Shown in pieces: positions 33,449-45,783 of a stretch of DNA of 64,000 nt (within the stretch, counting starts at the first letter, position 1; each line of letters starts with the position of its first letter). The position numbers and the translations under genes are program-made. The notes beneath the pieces were generated by a model, which saw only the letters and a list, made by a program, of their open reading frames with translations, did no database searches and had not been told where the DNA came from. The DNA comes from Linnemannia hyalina (taxonomy: Eukaryota > Mortierellomycota > Mortierellomycetes > Mortierellales > Mortierellaceae). The stretch spans positions 868,001 through 932,000 of the forward strand of contig JAHRHY010000017.1 in the NCBI GenBank assembly GCA_019671135.1, written 5' to 3'.

Positions 33449-34132
33449 CTACATGCTCCTACACCAGACCTCTCTGCCAGGTTGCATACCTAATGACTTT
33501 GTGTACTCATCCAGTTCTGTAGCGATATTGCTAATCGTCTCTGCCTGTTGACTGATCTCGTCAATCCGTTCGAGGTATGGCTCAAAGTCCGAGTCTAGTC
33601 GCATAACATAAGAATAAGCTATCGTCAACAAAGGGGCGTACAGCAACGAAAAAAAGGCATAGCGCGTGGTCAAAAGACCAAGTGTGTTGGACAAGGGTGC
33701 CGCCTTACATGTGGTTCGCAGTTTCCCGACTTCCTGCATGAGCTCCTGTGCCACCCCTGCCAGCTCGCTGTATCGGTCCTTGGTCACGATATTCATATTC
33801 TCCAGTAGCCTGTAATCCTCTCCCGTTGCTGTATATTCAAAAGTCAACAAAGACTTGTTATTTTTTCTATGTTCATCTGCTTACTACCAATCCGCGCGAA
33901 AACAAAAAGGCAACGCCTACTTACCCAACATCTCGGCACGGATATAATCAGCAACCTTCCTGAACATCTCTTGACTAGCTCTAGAGACATGCTCCTGACT
34001 CAGGTGACGAGCTGCGTCGGACGCAGAGAAGGTCTGGTTGCTCTGATGGGAGACGGACGAGTGAAGGGATTGGGCTCTTGAGGAGGCTGTTGTTGGTGGT
34101 GTGGGTGAGTTTGTGTGTGTCGACGTGCTCAT
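33449..34132 (-). CDS. BLOC1S2: BLOC-1 subunit 2 (BLOS2) homologue
   Basis: Three exons, in transcript order 34132-33925, 33828-33709 and 33594-33449, in phase, giving 157 residues. The N-terminal ~45 residues are Ser/Thr-rich; the rest is a continuous helix suited to coiled-coil. DYRLLENMNIVTKDRYSEL and DFEPYLERIDEISQQAETI with ELDEYTKSLG match BLOC1S2, a shared subunit of BLOC-1 and BORC that links lysosome/endosome-related organelles to motors. Length is normal. An in-frame extension upstream of the ATG is possible: the frame stays open back to an exon near 34371-34496 across a plausible intron. It would add an odd repetitive His/Ile/Thr stretch, so the shorter start was kept. The gene is convergent with the aminotransferase-like gene. 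Confidence 0.82.
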
Positions 34133-34664
34133 TGTGAGGTGATGTCTTGGTTGTGAATGCTTGAATAAAGCGTTTGGCGGTGCAGCGAAAGAAAGGGGTG
34201 TTGGGGAGAAGAAGAGTAGTTGTTTGGTGATGGTGATGGTGATGGTGATGGTGATGTGTTCTTGGTAGGTGCGGTGATGTCCAGGCCTGATTCCTTGGCG
34301 GCTCTTGAGAAGTGTGAAGTGAAGAGAAGAGGTGAATGCAGGCAGTGAACAAACAAGAGGGTCGACTCACGTGCAAGGAATCCCATGAAAGAGAAGGCGC
34401 GTTGGGCACAATGAATTTTTGCTCTCTGACATCAACGCGACGAGACGATGGGTCCATGCTCCTCCATGATTGCCCATAAGAATATCGCCGAAACATCGAT
34501 TGCTGCCCACTTGTTGTTTTTGTTTCCCTTTTAACAAAACAGAGGACATACTCGAAGAGATTACTACGCGTGGTTTGGTTTATTAAGGTATGAGTATGTA
34601 AGGAAAACAGTCGACTTCGCAGGGCAATTGATTAGAGAAGGGCCATTGATTTAGAGAAAGGCAA
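34133..34664. other. Upstream region of BLOC1S2 with (GGTGAT) repeat
   Basis: Contains five tandem GGTGAT units at 34226-34255 and, on the minus strand, a protein-like exon candidate around 34371-34496 ending at a GTGAGT donor. That exon may be a 5' leader exon of BLOC1S2, an N-terminal extension or a small separate gene; the sequence does not decide. Confidence 0.4.
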
Positions 34665-36004
34665 TTAGACAGCAGCAACGACCTCGGGGGTAGCAGCAAC
34701 AATAGCAGGAGCAGCAGCAGCGGGGACAGGCAAGTGAGCACGAATCCACTGAATGTAATAATCAATCACAACCTTGCGATCGTCCTCGGGCTCGTTGTGC
34801 AATTCATGGTAGTGGTCCTCGTAGACCTTGTACTCCTTGTCCTTGACAGCGACTTTATCAAAGAATTCCTTGCTCGCCTTCTGTTCCGTCAAGGCATCCG
34901 CAGTTCCGTGGCAGATCAACAGGGGCACTCCAGTTGAGATCTCTCCGTACCGAGCAGCCGACAACAACATCTTTCCGTTGGTCAACATGTCAAAGAGTCC
35001 CTTGGTAGTTCCGAACCCGTGAACGAGAGGGTCAGCATCGTACTTGGCAACCTCCTTGGGGTCACGCGAAATGGCCTTGGAGGAGAGGTTGGTGGGGATC
35101 TTGAGCGAGGGGAAGACTTTGGAGACGGCGCCTGCAAAGGACACGGTAAGGTTGGAGGGGCGAGTAGGGGCAGTAGGGAGGACAAGAGGCGCAGAGGCGA
35201 TGAGACCAGATAGCTTTGTGCGCAGAGGGCCAATACAATCGTAGTTCAGGACCAAGCTTCCACCCTTTGTGTGTTTTGATTTGTTGTGTGGGGGAAAAGT
35301 AAAAGTCGTTATGATTATTTGTTCATGGTCAGAAACAATAATAATTGTGATCAGGGTCCATGCATAACAACCAAAACGACCAGACAATCTCAGACCTCGA
35401 ACGTTCCAATTGTCCATGAAAGAATGTGACTTACATAGGAGTGGCCCATGAGGAACAATGGGACGCCCTCAATCGTTCCACGCTCAAGTGCTGCTGTGAT
35501 ATCGGGGATGGCCTTGATGTATCCTCCAGTGCGACCAAGAGTCTTGGACTTTTTGCCTATTGCCAACGACAAGAGGTAAAAAAACGAAGGCGTCAATTAG
35601 TCGTGCCAACGTAGAAAATGGAACCCTGACAGTGGATGTAGTTGGATCCTCTGTCGTTACCTGTCTGGCCGAATCCGCGCTGGTCGAAGGATGAGACCTG
35701 GAACCCAGCCTTATTGAACTCCTCGAAGACGTGATCGTAACCTATACGGAGGAAAATAGAAATGTGAGTAAAAAGTCCTTCTTCAGAGGAGTTGGGTTTA
35801 ACCGGAAAGGAAACAACTTTGTCGTCGTTATTCATGTGTGCACTTACGGACAATGTGCTCGCCGAGTCCGTGGACAAAGACGATGGAGGCAACGGGGGTT
35901 CCGACGGCGTACCAGGTCTTTGTGAAAATCTCGTGGCCATCCTCGGCCTTGATCCACTCCTCTTTAGACGTGGGCTTGGTGGTGGTGTTCTGTGCTGCTG
36001 ACAT
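34665..36004 (-). CDS. Monoacylglycerol lipase-like serine hydrolase
   Basis: Four exons, in transcript order 36004-35848, 35741-35661, 35556-35435 and 35264-34665, giving 319 residues. Catalytic features are all visible: the oxyanion motif FVHGLGEHI, SFDQRGFGQTG, the nucleophile elbow MGHSYGGSL (Ser with Tyr in place of the usual Met), the acid in ICHGTADALT and the His in HYHELHNEP. These define the monoglyceride lipase/lysophospholipase (Hydrolase_4, Yju3-like) family, which cleaves monoacylglycerol at lipid droplets or membranes. The elbow is split by an intron between HSY and GGS. The C-terminal 20 residues are an Ala/Pro/Val-rich tail. No signal peptide or membrane span is evident. Confidence 0.88.
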
Positions 36005-37508
36005 TCTGTATGTGTAAGTGAGAAGGGCGAATGAGAAAGGAGGAAGAGTGAGAGTGTTGGGGGTAGGAATGAGGATGGTAATGAGAAAGAAGGAGAGAGA
36101 GAAGGAAAGAATGGAAAGGATGGCGAATGAGAGAGCAAACCAAGAAAAGGAAAATGGTGCTTTTTATGTTGTTTCCTTGTTCTTGAAGAAAGGGTGTTAC
36201 GGAGTGTCCGTGGAGTGGCCAGGCCCGGTTCTTTCTTTCTCTCTTCGACGAGCTCCGTGGAGGTTGAGCGCAGTGGCAGTGGCCGTAGCATATGACATAA
36301 AGCAAAGGTACAGAGGGAGAGGTCGAGGTGGTCGAGAGATAATGAGGGCTCTCACTCGCATACCTCTGTCTCTCTCCTCCACTCATCCATCCGTTGTTGT
36401 CCCTCTTCGTTTCTCGCTCATTTGTGCCTTTGTGTCTTGTGCGTATATGTGCGCTTGTGCGTCTCTCCTCGCAATATCACCCGCTCGGCATATTATTTCT
36501 ATACTGGCATGAGGGAGAATAAACACCATTATGGTTGTCCCTCAATACTTCTAGTAATGCTTCTCTTAAATGTGTGCGTGTTAGCCTGCATGTTTGCTAT
36601 CGGACTCGATCATCAATCCCCCACCTCCGATGCTCATAATACACAACGGCTTGCAACCGTATGCAACCGTACATTAGCGCCAAAAAAGGGACACCTTCCT
36701 CACTACAAAGGTCAGGTCTTTTTTTCTTGCAGCCTTTCATTGCACATGCCATTGTGCAATCAAAACACGCCCTATCATTTATTTTTTTCTCTCCTTGTGT
36801 TCATAAACTTCATTCAATGGTCTCCTTTGCCGAATGGGTTCGTACTCCAGTGGAGAGAACGGTGAGCATGTTAAAAGGTGGAGGGAAGTAATGGGGAAGT
36901 AAAACATCACAACAAACTTGAAGTCCTTTTGCTTGTTCTTTTTCTTGAGAGCATCAAGCACAAGAACAAGCCTGCGAGAAGAAAGGAGTGCCCATGTACC
37001 ACGAACGAGATACCTCTTGCATGTCATATTCATCTGTCTGTTGTCTACTTCGCACTCACAGCACAAGTATGAAAATGGCATTCACCCAACGTTGTATGAT
37101 ACCATATGGTTCCGTTAAACAAAGCCAGCTAGCATGTGAGGACTGAACGAGAGTTGGGGTGAATTCATGAACATTGCAGACACACTTGGTGGCAAGAAAA
37201 CAATGGCGGAACATCGCCCGTCCAGCTTCATACTGCTGCTTCTTCTCATCCCTACGATCATCGTCTCAAAAACGCAAGTAAAGACGCGATGGATGACAAT
37301 GATGCGCCTTTTTCCTTGAACACGCGTGCTCTTGAACATACACAAAACAAATGTAAAGGGTCCAAACAAATAAATCTCTTTGTAAAACAACGATAGAATG
37401 GCCGTTATCTTTTGACAGATAACATTGGTTGCTTTTTATTTTCAAAGAGGCTTTGGGGGAAGACAATGGGTGAGGAATGGCGAGGAGGGTTTGTGAAGAA
37501 AAGGTATT
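36005..37508. other. Intergenic, no gene supported
   Basis: 1.5 kb between the lipase start and the eS1 stop. The left part is GA-rich on plus (probable lipase promoter). A short protein-like frame (FAEWVRTPVERTVSMLKGG) ends at 36888 but has no partner exon. I see nothing else. Confidence 0.4.
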
Positions 37509-39632
37509 TTAAACCTCAGCGAGGACAGCGGGCTCCTTGAAGTCCTTGCGCTCAACCTTGGCACCGGTGGTGTTCTCGACATCAGCACCAGAGTGGAGCT
37601 CGAGGAGCTTGCCGAGATCGAACTTGGGGGCCTTGAGGATCTTGACCTTGCGGACAAAGACGTCACGGAGGGGGTAGATCGACTTGCACGACTTCTCAAT
37701 CTCGGATCCAATGACCTCGGGGACGAACTTCTGGACGAGCTCCTTCAAGTCGCAGGACGAGGCCTGGGCGATCATGATCTCGAACATCTTCTTGCGGATC
37801 TGGCGGATCTGAGCAGACTGAGCGTAGGTGGTCTTCTTGACCTGGTGGACGCCCTTCTTGGTGAAGGCAACGGCGAAGAGGCGGAGCAAGTAGCCGTCGG
37901 TGGTCTTGACATCGACGTGGGCCTCGATGATAGACTATTTGATCGTAATGGCAAAACAAAAACAGGCAGTCGTGTTAAAGTCAATTGTTGTTGCTGTTGA
38001 GATATCCTGGCACGCTCCCGACATTGTCTCCTTGATAAAAGCGGCATTCGTAGCCAAACAAATCCAAAAGAATGAATGACTGAAGTTGTAGACGTTACCT
38101 GCCACTTGCGGACCATGGAACGGAGCTTGTCAGAGGTCATGTCCATACCGTGGAAGTTGGTGAGGCAGTTCTTGCCCTGGACCTCATCAACACGCAGCTT
38201 GATCTTGCGGAAGGAGTGCTCCTCAGACTTGTTCAAGTCAGCGAGGGAGATCTCGAGAACACGGCCCTTCAAGGCATCGTTGGCGTTCTTCATACCCTGG
38301 GTGCGGTTGACAAGGGTCTTGCCAACGTTGCGAACCTCAAAGGTCGAAGGAGCCTTGATGTCATACCAGTCCTTGCGGGTGAAGGGGTCAACGCTATTAG
38401 ATTTGGAATCATTGATAGAGGCGACAGTATCAATATCCAGTGCTCGTGAAAAGGCATTGACATGTTTTTCTCTTTGAGTGCTGATGTAGGTGTTGTCTGT
38501 GCTGTTCTTTAAAGATGACTGGCGAGTGTTGGCGTCCCGCTGAACGACCATTGTCTCAATAATCCTGCTTTGCGTCGTGTTCACTGGTTAGAGTGGATCC
38601 GGGTTCAACTGATAGTTGATTAAAGAGTCGCCAGTTTGCCGCGTCCTGAGGGCGATCACTGTCAAAACTTTTGGGGCGACTATTGACGGTTTCGTGTTTT
38701 GTTCTGTAAAGGACTGCTTGCTGGGAAAACTACTGGAAACGGCGACAGGGAGCCAGGTTGACATCAGTCAAAACGACGAGAGTATGAATGTAACACCACT
38801 ACTGAGGCTGATGCTATACCATGACGACTCGTGGAAGTGAATCAGGTGCGCACTCCTGTCTTCCCGAGCAAGACCTCTTTAAACTCCCACAGGTCTGTTT
38901 TCCGGTCCTTCTTCTTGCCATCACTTCCTGTAGTCGTTTGTTTCCTGTAGAGTATGTGGTGCGAAAGACGAGTCCTGAAACGATACTTTACACCTTCTTC
39001 TTAAGACCCTTCTTTCCCTTCGAGAGACGCCTATTGAGGAGCAAGAAAAAATAGCAAGAGGTCAGTTCCTTGCTCACAAAAGAAAAAGAGCGATCGCCTG
39101 TTGCTCCTTCGTAGAAAACAACGCCTTTAGACAACTGGTTTGCGGTTCTTACTTGTTCTTTCCAACGGCTGTTTGTTAAGTGTTGTGGAAGCAGAGGTTT
39201 GTTGTGCGATCAGACGCAAATTTTTGTCAAGTCAAAAGGTTGATCCAGAAGGTACAGGGTCATAGTAGGTGTCGAGTAGTTGATGAATAAAAGTAGATCC
39301 CGTAGTTTCCGTTTCGTGAAGGTGGTTGATTGGTCGATTAGTTGTGTTTTGGTAGAGTCGAGATTCAGCCAAGAAAAAGAAGACAAGATCCAGTCAAAAC
39401 GTTCAAGGCACCAAGTAGGAGTAGAAGCGGTTTCCAGGTATTTTTTGAAGATAGGTTCCCGTAGATAGCGATGACGATGGCGATGATGATGATGACGGCA
39501 ACGGTAAGAGAGACGGATATGGGGATAGATGGATAGATGGAATGGTAACGAGGATGGTTAGCCATGGATGCCTATGGTCTGAATCACGACATATGATTGG
39601 CTCGTATGCAACAGGTGGCGAGCCGTACCCAT
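37509..39632 (-). CDS. 40S ribosomal protein eS1 (RPS3A/Rps1)
   Basis: Five exons, in transcript order 39632-39629 (4 nt: ATG plus G), 39168-39153 (16 nt), 39030-38992, 38393-38099 and 37934-37509, giving 259 residues, the normal size. The start reads as the eS1 N-terminus ([18 protein letters not shown]) followed by [36 protein letters not shown] and [19 protein letters not shown]. The protein is a core small-subunit component near the mRNA exit. The first exon is inferred: the acceptor before CCGTTGG demands a codon begun with G, and 39629-39632 is the only ATGG followed by GT found upstream (donor GTACGG). Exons 2-5 are secure; exon 1 is less so. Introns are long (460, 122, 598 and 164 bases), common in highly expressed ribosomal genes of these fungi. 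Confidence 0.9.
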
Positions 39633-40525
39633 ATTGAAGTTGAATAGTTAAAAGAGAAGGAGCCTCGGCTAGCCCACACTACCTGTGCTGATATCCCCCT
39701 CTGCAGTCTTGCTTTCTATTTCGCACGAGTCTAGCACGGTCAATTGGCAGACAGACACAAGTGCCATTGGCTTTAACTCACACGATCAAATTATTTACAT
39801 GTCATGTGACATTAGCAATTATTAAAGTTTCGCCAATTTGCAGTGCTGGTCGGGATCTTCATTTCTCCCTTTCCTAAACAGTGAAATCAACAAAGGCAGC
39901 GCGTCCTTTTTCACTAATGAAACTACTGCCGACTAATAAGACAATTGAACAATAAGAAACGGCGTAGACCTATCCCGTGGTTCCTTGCCTGCAAGCGATA
40001 AATTGCATCTATTCTTTCTCTTCACTCTTAACCATCGCAACACCAAGGCCAAATGAATGCCCAAACCTTGTCCAAAAGAAAATCATCCTATCGTTTGCCT
40101 TACCAGAGTTTGGAAGGATCCAACTTCCTTGGATCTTGGATGTTCAGGGTATCTATTTTTGCAAAGCTAAATGCAAACCCAGGGGATCCCCTATCTTTCT
40201 CTGAGCCTCGCCTCCTTGCCTCAGAGCATCACTCTCTCGACTTCTTTCTACATGTATCATTATTCCTTCATGAAGGAAGTTTCCGAGTCCGTTCGCATAC
40301 CATACAGGTCTACCATGCTGCCAGGCCAGGCACATACCACAAACAAACCAAGGACATGGAATTCCTTTATATGTTGCAATCCTCGGCACCTTTTCTGTTT
40401 TTCTTTTTTCTTTTTTCCTCGAAACTCTGCCCTTCCCCATTACACCTACAAGTTTTTACAACACTTTCACCTAGCCTTTTACCTTCTCCCTCACCACACG
40501 CATTACCACTACTACTACTATCGCC
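39633..40525. other. Divergent intergenic region, eS1 / Kre9-like
   Basis: About 0.9 kb holding the eS1 promoter at left and the Kre9-like promoter at right. The right 120 bases are pyrimidine-rich and end in CTA repeats (ACTACTACTACTA) just before the ATG. No gene is seen. Confidence 0.5.
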
Positions 40526-41192
40526 ATGAAGTTCATCACCTCCGTTGCCATTGCTGCCACCGCCGTGGCTGCCGTCTCTGCCCAGACCCTTGCCGTCAAG
40601 TATGTCTCTCATGATCCATCTTCTCTCTCAGTCCTTCAACAAAATCGACCCTCCGTTCATATTCTACTTCATTCTCACCTTTCCCTTACACTCTCGCGAT
40701 TCACATCTTTCTTACAATTGTCTTTTTTTTTTTGCTTATTTGCATAATAGCGACCCTAACGTCGGTACCGTCTGGAAGGCCGGTGCCGAAAACTACTTGC
40801 GCTGGTCCGGATCCTGCAAGGCCTTGGGCCCCAATGCCAAGAACGTCACCGTCTCACTCATGAAGGGACCCGCCGATCGCATTGGATTCGTCGCCAAGTT
40901 GGGAACCATTGATTGCTCGTCCGATAACGCCGTCAACGCCATGATGACGATCGCTCCCGACCAGGCTGCCGGAAAGTACTCCCTCGAGATCGGCACCAGC
41001 CCCGTCTCATACTCGCCCATCTTTGATATCATCAACCCTGCTGCTGTTGTTGCCCCCACCTCTGCTCCTCAGTCCGAGACCACCGCCCCTGCTCAGCAGC
41101 AGAAGGATACTAGCGGTGCTGGTGCCTTGGCCGCTGGCTCCATGGTCGCTGCTGCCGGTTTTGCTGTCGCTGCCCTCCAGTTCGTTCTCTAA
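40526..41192 (+). CDS. Kre9/Knh1-like secreted GPI-anchored wall protein
   Basis: Two exons, 40526-40599 and 40751-41192, in phase, giving 171 residues. A signal peptide (KFITSVAIAATAVAAVSAQ) is followed by a ~100-residue beta-sandwich domain with GTVWKAGAENYLRWSGSC, GFVAKLGTIDCSS, KYSLEIGTSP and SYSPIFDI. This is the Kre9/Knh1 N-terminal (Ser-Thr-rich membrane-anchored protein) family pattern. Two Cys probably form a disulphide. A Thr/Ala/Gln-rich stalk then leads to DTSGAG and a hydrophobic C-terminus ending LQFVL, a typical GPI-attachment signal with the Ser/Gly as likely anchor site. Relatives act in beta-1,6-glucan assembly or are abundant wall proteins of unknown function. The intron lies just after the signal peptide. 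Confidence 0.85.
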
Positions 41193-42210
41193 ATCCAAGA
41201 GGATCAACAACCCAAAGCGCTGCATCTTTCACTACACCATCACCCACTCGACACTGAACATCCAACATCGTAAAAAAGGAGGCGACCTACGGAAAATCTT
41301 ACGGAAATCTGATAAAAAGGAGGGCTCCAAGAAAGTAATAAGAGAGGATGCGCGCGCACATTTCTTCTCTTCTCATCCAGAACCCCGGGAAACAATAATG
41401 ACACGGGGTTTAGGTTGAGAGGTGAACACGAAAAAAAAAATCAAGCGCGCAACGGACAGGGTGCTGTGGGTTGGCTCCCTCCGCCTCTTACTTTTTTGTC
41501 GACTCTTTTATTTACAAGATATTCATACCATCCCCTATCCAACCTTGCTCTCCTTTTGTCCCACAATTTTGCCTTTCTTCCGATGTGCTTTTTTCTTTCC
41601 TTCGTTATGACCATGCTCTCAAATAAATAAATAAAAAAATACAATTAAAAAAAAAGCTATCTTGAGTTCTCATTCGATTGCCCAAGTAGCACCACTAGAT
41701 GGATCTTCTTGTTTCTGAGTGTCTTTGAAGCACCATTGTCAATCTTGCATCCATCAACGTGATGTTGTGAGGACTTTCCTTTGGGTTCAAGGGCGAGCGA
41801 ATGGATTTCAGGGAGGACAATGGACTATACCCTCTGATCCATTCCATCCCCAACTCCCCCACATATCAGATCCACTATCTCTTTCTCACTCACTCACTCA
41901 CAACCATAACCCAGTTGGTATCTGGGAACCAAATAAGATTCAGTTTAGCGAGCTGACCTAAACTCTCACTACCCATATTCCTGCCTCTCTAAAGATGTCG
42001 ACCCCGCCGTCATTTTTGCTTAGATACACAAATCAATGCAAATGACATCGTGATTGACGAGCCATGATCATGACGACGAAACAAAGAACCTGACTGGAAA
42101 TAGACGGAACCCTGACCCCCTGGTCCCGATCCTGAAATGACGATACTCGGCGACTGATGATGAAGGAGCAAAAAAAGAAAATGAACAGGGGTCTGGGCTT
42201 ACCCATGGGA
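41193..42210. other. Intergenic, no gene supported
   Basis: This is the 3' flank of the Kre9-like gene, including A-rich tracts near 41620-41655, then mixed sequence. Short open frames show no domain. An ACTC repeat lies near 41886-41902. Confidence 0.45.
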
Positions 42211-42690
42211 TTACCGCGCATCCTCGACCAATGAGATCACTTCGAGGTATTTGCACCATGGATATGCCAAAGCCACCGATGGTGCATGTATGTATTGCCC
42301 TTCCTTTGCTGATGGCGAAAACGGCGAATGCTTCTGGGCTACCTGTCTTTGTAACCATACAGCGCCTGTACAACCCTTACTTGAAGAATGTGATACAAAG
42401 AAAGGTACTTCAAAAAGAGGAAGGCGGACATGGGTGAAATGGATTGATGGTAGACCCAGAGAGTGATGAAATGAATACATATGCACCTTCGAGATTACTT
42501 TGTTCGGAGTTGACACCGACCTTTTCTCAGTTTCGATTATGTATTTAGGTGCATTGCAACCGTCTAGCGATTGTTGGTTGTTGAGGGTGGTAAAGAACAC
42601 GTCCTGTTCATCGCTCTGATCTACGGCCTTGGAGAGTGATTCCTGTCCAAACCCATAGGGTTGATGATGAAGTTGAGACCTGAGAGGCAT
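42211..42690 (-). CDS. Small hypothetical protein (111 aa), two exons, uncertain
   Basis: Exon 1 (42690-42487, 68 codons) and exon 2 (42342-42211) join in phase 0 over a 144-base intron with GTGCATATG donor and AAAGACAG acceptor. The first exon is protein-like (GFGQESLSKAVDQSDEQDVF); the second ends EVISLVEDAR. No family is recognised and no membrane or signal segment is seen. The opposite strand over 42251-42466 also has a protein-like Cys-rich frame, so strand is not certain. The region may be a lineage-specific gene or chance. Confidence 0.3.
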   Translation of the reverse strand: MPLRSQLHHQPYGFGQESLSKAVDQSDEQDVFFTTLNNQQSLDGCNAPKYIIETEKRSVSTPNKVISKVHMYSFHHSLGLPSIHFTHVRLPLFEVPFFVSHSSSKGCTGAVWLQRQVAQKHSPFSPSAKEGQYIHAPSVALAYPWCKYLEVISLVEDAR

Positions 42691-45600
42691 GTAAACATGC
42701 CTTGTTCTTTCCTGAATTAGCTACCTGGCTTGAAATATGCATTTACTCCATAGATGACTAAGTGATTAAGGAAGGTATTGCCTTGCTCTTTAACGACGGG
42801 CGCGTGCAGTTAATGTTCACCTTTCTTTGCTATCTCAAGCGAAAAGTCGATAGGGGCAACACCAATCAAAAAATGAACGGACCGTTGAACTAGAAGAAAA
42901 CGATCTCAATTGCGATTCATGCAACTCACATTTCTTTTCTTCCTGCTTCTTCGCGCTCGCCCTACAAAAGAAAAAAAATGCCCGACACTCATTTTGCCTC
43001 TTTCCCCTCCCCCCTCTCCACCCCCTGGGTGTTTCGAAACATAAAAAAAGCTGGTTATAGTTGCAAGAACACTAAAAATGACCGAGCAACCACACCCTTT
43101 GCCTTTATCTCCGTTGGACACCGTGCTCTCCTGTATGGCTTTTTGTTTACTTTCTTTTGTTTGTTGCCTTTCGCTCGTTGTCTTTCACACAATCTGCATA
43201 ATGAGAAAGAGAAAAAGAAAAAGAATGCATAGCATGATCAGCACGGTTCCCTTTTTGCTTTATTGGCTCTGTCTTTGTTGACGGTCAAGTCGGAGATGAA
43301 GGCGGTCTATTCAACTTGGGAGTTGATTATTTTATACGCATGTTTCTCGTTTGGCTTTCATGACCCCAAGTGAGCGGGTTGGAGTGTGCAGCTCCTGTAC
43401 CGGTACTTGAAGAGTGGGGGAAGAAAGGAGGGATGGAGGTGAGGTGGTCCATGTCGGTTTTCGTTTCCGCATGTAAATGAGCTGCGCCAGAGAGGAACAC
43501 TTTTCACCACCCCATAATAGGTTTGGATCGTGAAAAAAAAATAAAGCGAGGGAAGGAGGGGATGGTGTGTTTTATTAACAAGGGAGGGGAGAGATGAGCA
43601 AAATAACAAAGTGAGCAGTAACTGTGTGTATGCGGCATGCAATGGCGACTATCTGCCTGCCCCCGTCTGGTAACTAATAACAATGAAAAATTGACTGGCA
43701 ATTTAGGTGGATGGGACAGTGGGAAGAATGAAAAGGAGAGGAGGAGGAGGAGGTTCAATTGTTCAGAACAGGATCGGTTGGGCTGGGATGAGATGGCTGC
43801 CTTGCTGACGGACACAAAAAAATATTAAGAGCATTGAGGTTGTTTTTTTTGCCTTGTTGTCCCACTCACAATTACATATCGGATGGGTTCAAAATTCAAG
43901 TGCCCGTAACTCAATTGTCGTACGAATACTTGCCAAGAGCGGACAAGCAAGAAGTGGAGGGAAGGTGAAGAAAAAGTAGAAAGAAAGGAAGGAATGAAGT
44001 CTGACTTGATTCACAATATATATTTTTTCATCACTAAAAAAAAACAAGGAAAATAACGTTGAGAGAGTTAATAAACTGTTGGGAACATTCTCGGCTGGGC
44101 TTGGTTGTGTGTTGACATGCATCTTCGTTTGTTTGTGAACGTTGAAAAGATGGAGAAAGAAGAAAAACTTCAGCCATGGCTTTTTAGATGCGACTAATGG
44201 ATAAGGATGAACCAGGGTATGTTCTCGGCCTCTCCGTGTTGACAACAAGGCAACAAGGAAGAGAAGGCTTTTGCCTTTTTTTCTTCACCCCATGAGAAAC
44301 ATACAGGCAATGGCATGGAAGAAGGCATTTTGTGATGTGTGATCAGAGACCGTTGTTTTTTGTTGTTTTTTTTCTTTTGCTTGTGATGGAAACATTGTCA
44401 TCGGCGAGCACCCTATCAGTCTCACCCATTCTGACAGGCCATCATCACTAATGACTGAGGACGGCCCCCTTTTTGTCTCGCTCTTTGCCTTGTTGTGTGC
44501 ACTGGATATGTGTGCCCGTTGAGCATTTCAATCCCGTCGTTATTCCTTGTTCGTTTGTTCGTTCTTTCGTTATTTGTCCGCCCCCTCCTCCTTCTCTCTT
44601 CTTCTCCTTTTCCCTCCTTCTGAACTCTCTCCCGCCTTCTACATTTTCCCCTTCTTTCTCTCTCCCACCATCGACCATCACTCACTCTCCTCCCTCCTCT
44701 CTCTTTCCATCACTTTATACCCACTCCTCCCCCTTCCCTTCTGGATCATCACCTCCGTCCCCTCCACTCCACTCCTGCTCCTGCCATCTGTTGAGGTACT
44801 CGATCTCATCCTTGCCCTCCATCCTCACCCTCCCTCCATCCTCACCCTACTCGCTCTTCACACCCACGCACTCTCGCATACACCCACAGGCATACACACA
44901 TACACTTTCAAACACATTCTCACACGTCTCACACATACACCACAACCCATATCACCGCAACTCATATGCACTTGCACCTTCCCTCTCACTTCGCGACCAC
45001 ATGTGTTCCCTCCACTCTCAATTGCTCCATATCTTTCACCATCCTCCCTCCACCTTTATTTTTTAACACCATCCATCTTGTTTTTTGCTTCTCTGAGTGC
45101 TCCTCGAGTTGGTGTTTTTCCTTCTTTATGCTTGCTCTATGCTCACTTCCTTTTCCTTTGCTGCTCAACGAGCTTCTCCTTCTCCCCCACCCCCAATTGA
45201 ACATCACGGGGAACGAAAAACAACAAACCGTGCTGTCATTATCCAGACCCACTTTCTGTTCTTACCTCGTTCTATCCACTTGGCCGGGACCTAAAACGCA
45301 ACCTGTTGAATCCTTGGATGGATATAAATGGAGCCAGTGCGTGTGTATGTGTTAGTGTTAGTGTTTGTGTGGCACTTGCACCTGTTTCTGCCCCTTGTTG
45401 TTCCCGCTTGGGTCCTCTATCCATCCTTGTCCTCCTCCTCCTCCTTGTCCACTGGTTGTGCACGATATTGTTATTTCCGCTTGGTCCTGCTCCAACACAA
45501 CACAACACCCTTTTGCCCTTTTTTTTTCTTCTTGTTCTCCCTAATTGCCCTCACCCATTTTCCCCTTTTGTGCTCGTTTCAAACAACTCACAACAGGGCA

Positions 45601-45783
45601 CACTTTTTTGCCTCTTTCGTTCTCCTTCTCACTCAATTTTTCACTCTCTTTTTAGCCTTGAATAACAAATACACACAGCCTTGAAGCAGAGCCTCGCCTT
45701 CTCCTTTTCCTCCCTGTCACCCTTCGCCATATCATATACAACACACAACCAGCTCGGCCACCCCACCATACCCATATACCGTT
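42691..45783. other. Long intergenic region before the G-beta gene
   Basis: 3.1 kb with no supported gene. From about 44560 to 45780 the plus strand is very CT-rich with many CCTC/CACA tracts, and open frames there are low-complexity Ser/Pro/Leu. This probably contains a long promoter and leader of the G-beta gene. A TATA-like GGATATAAATGG lies near 45319. Confidence 0.4.

Noticed and set aside
44473..45200. Long Ser/Pro/Leu-rich open frames before the G-beta gene
   Set aside because: They follow from a CT-rich tract, overlap in two frames with the same low complexity and show no domain.
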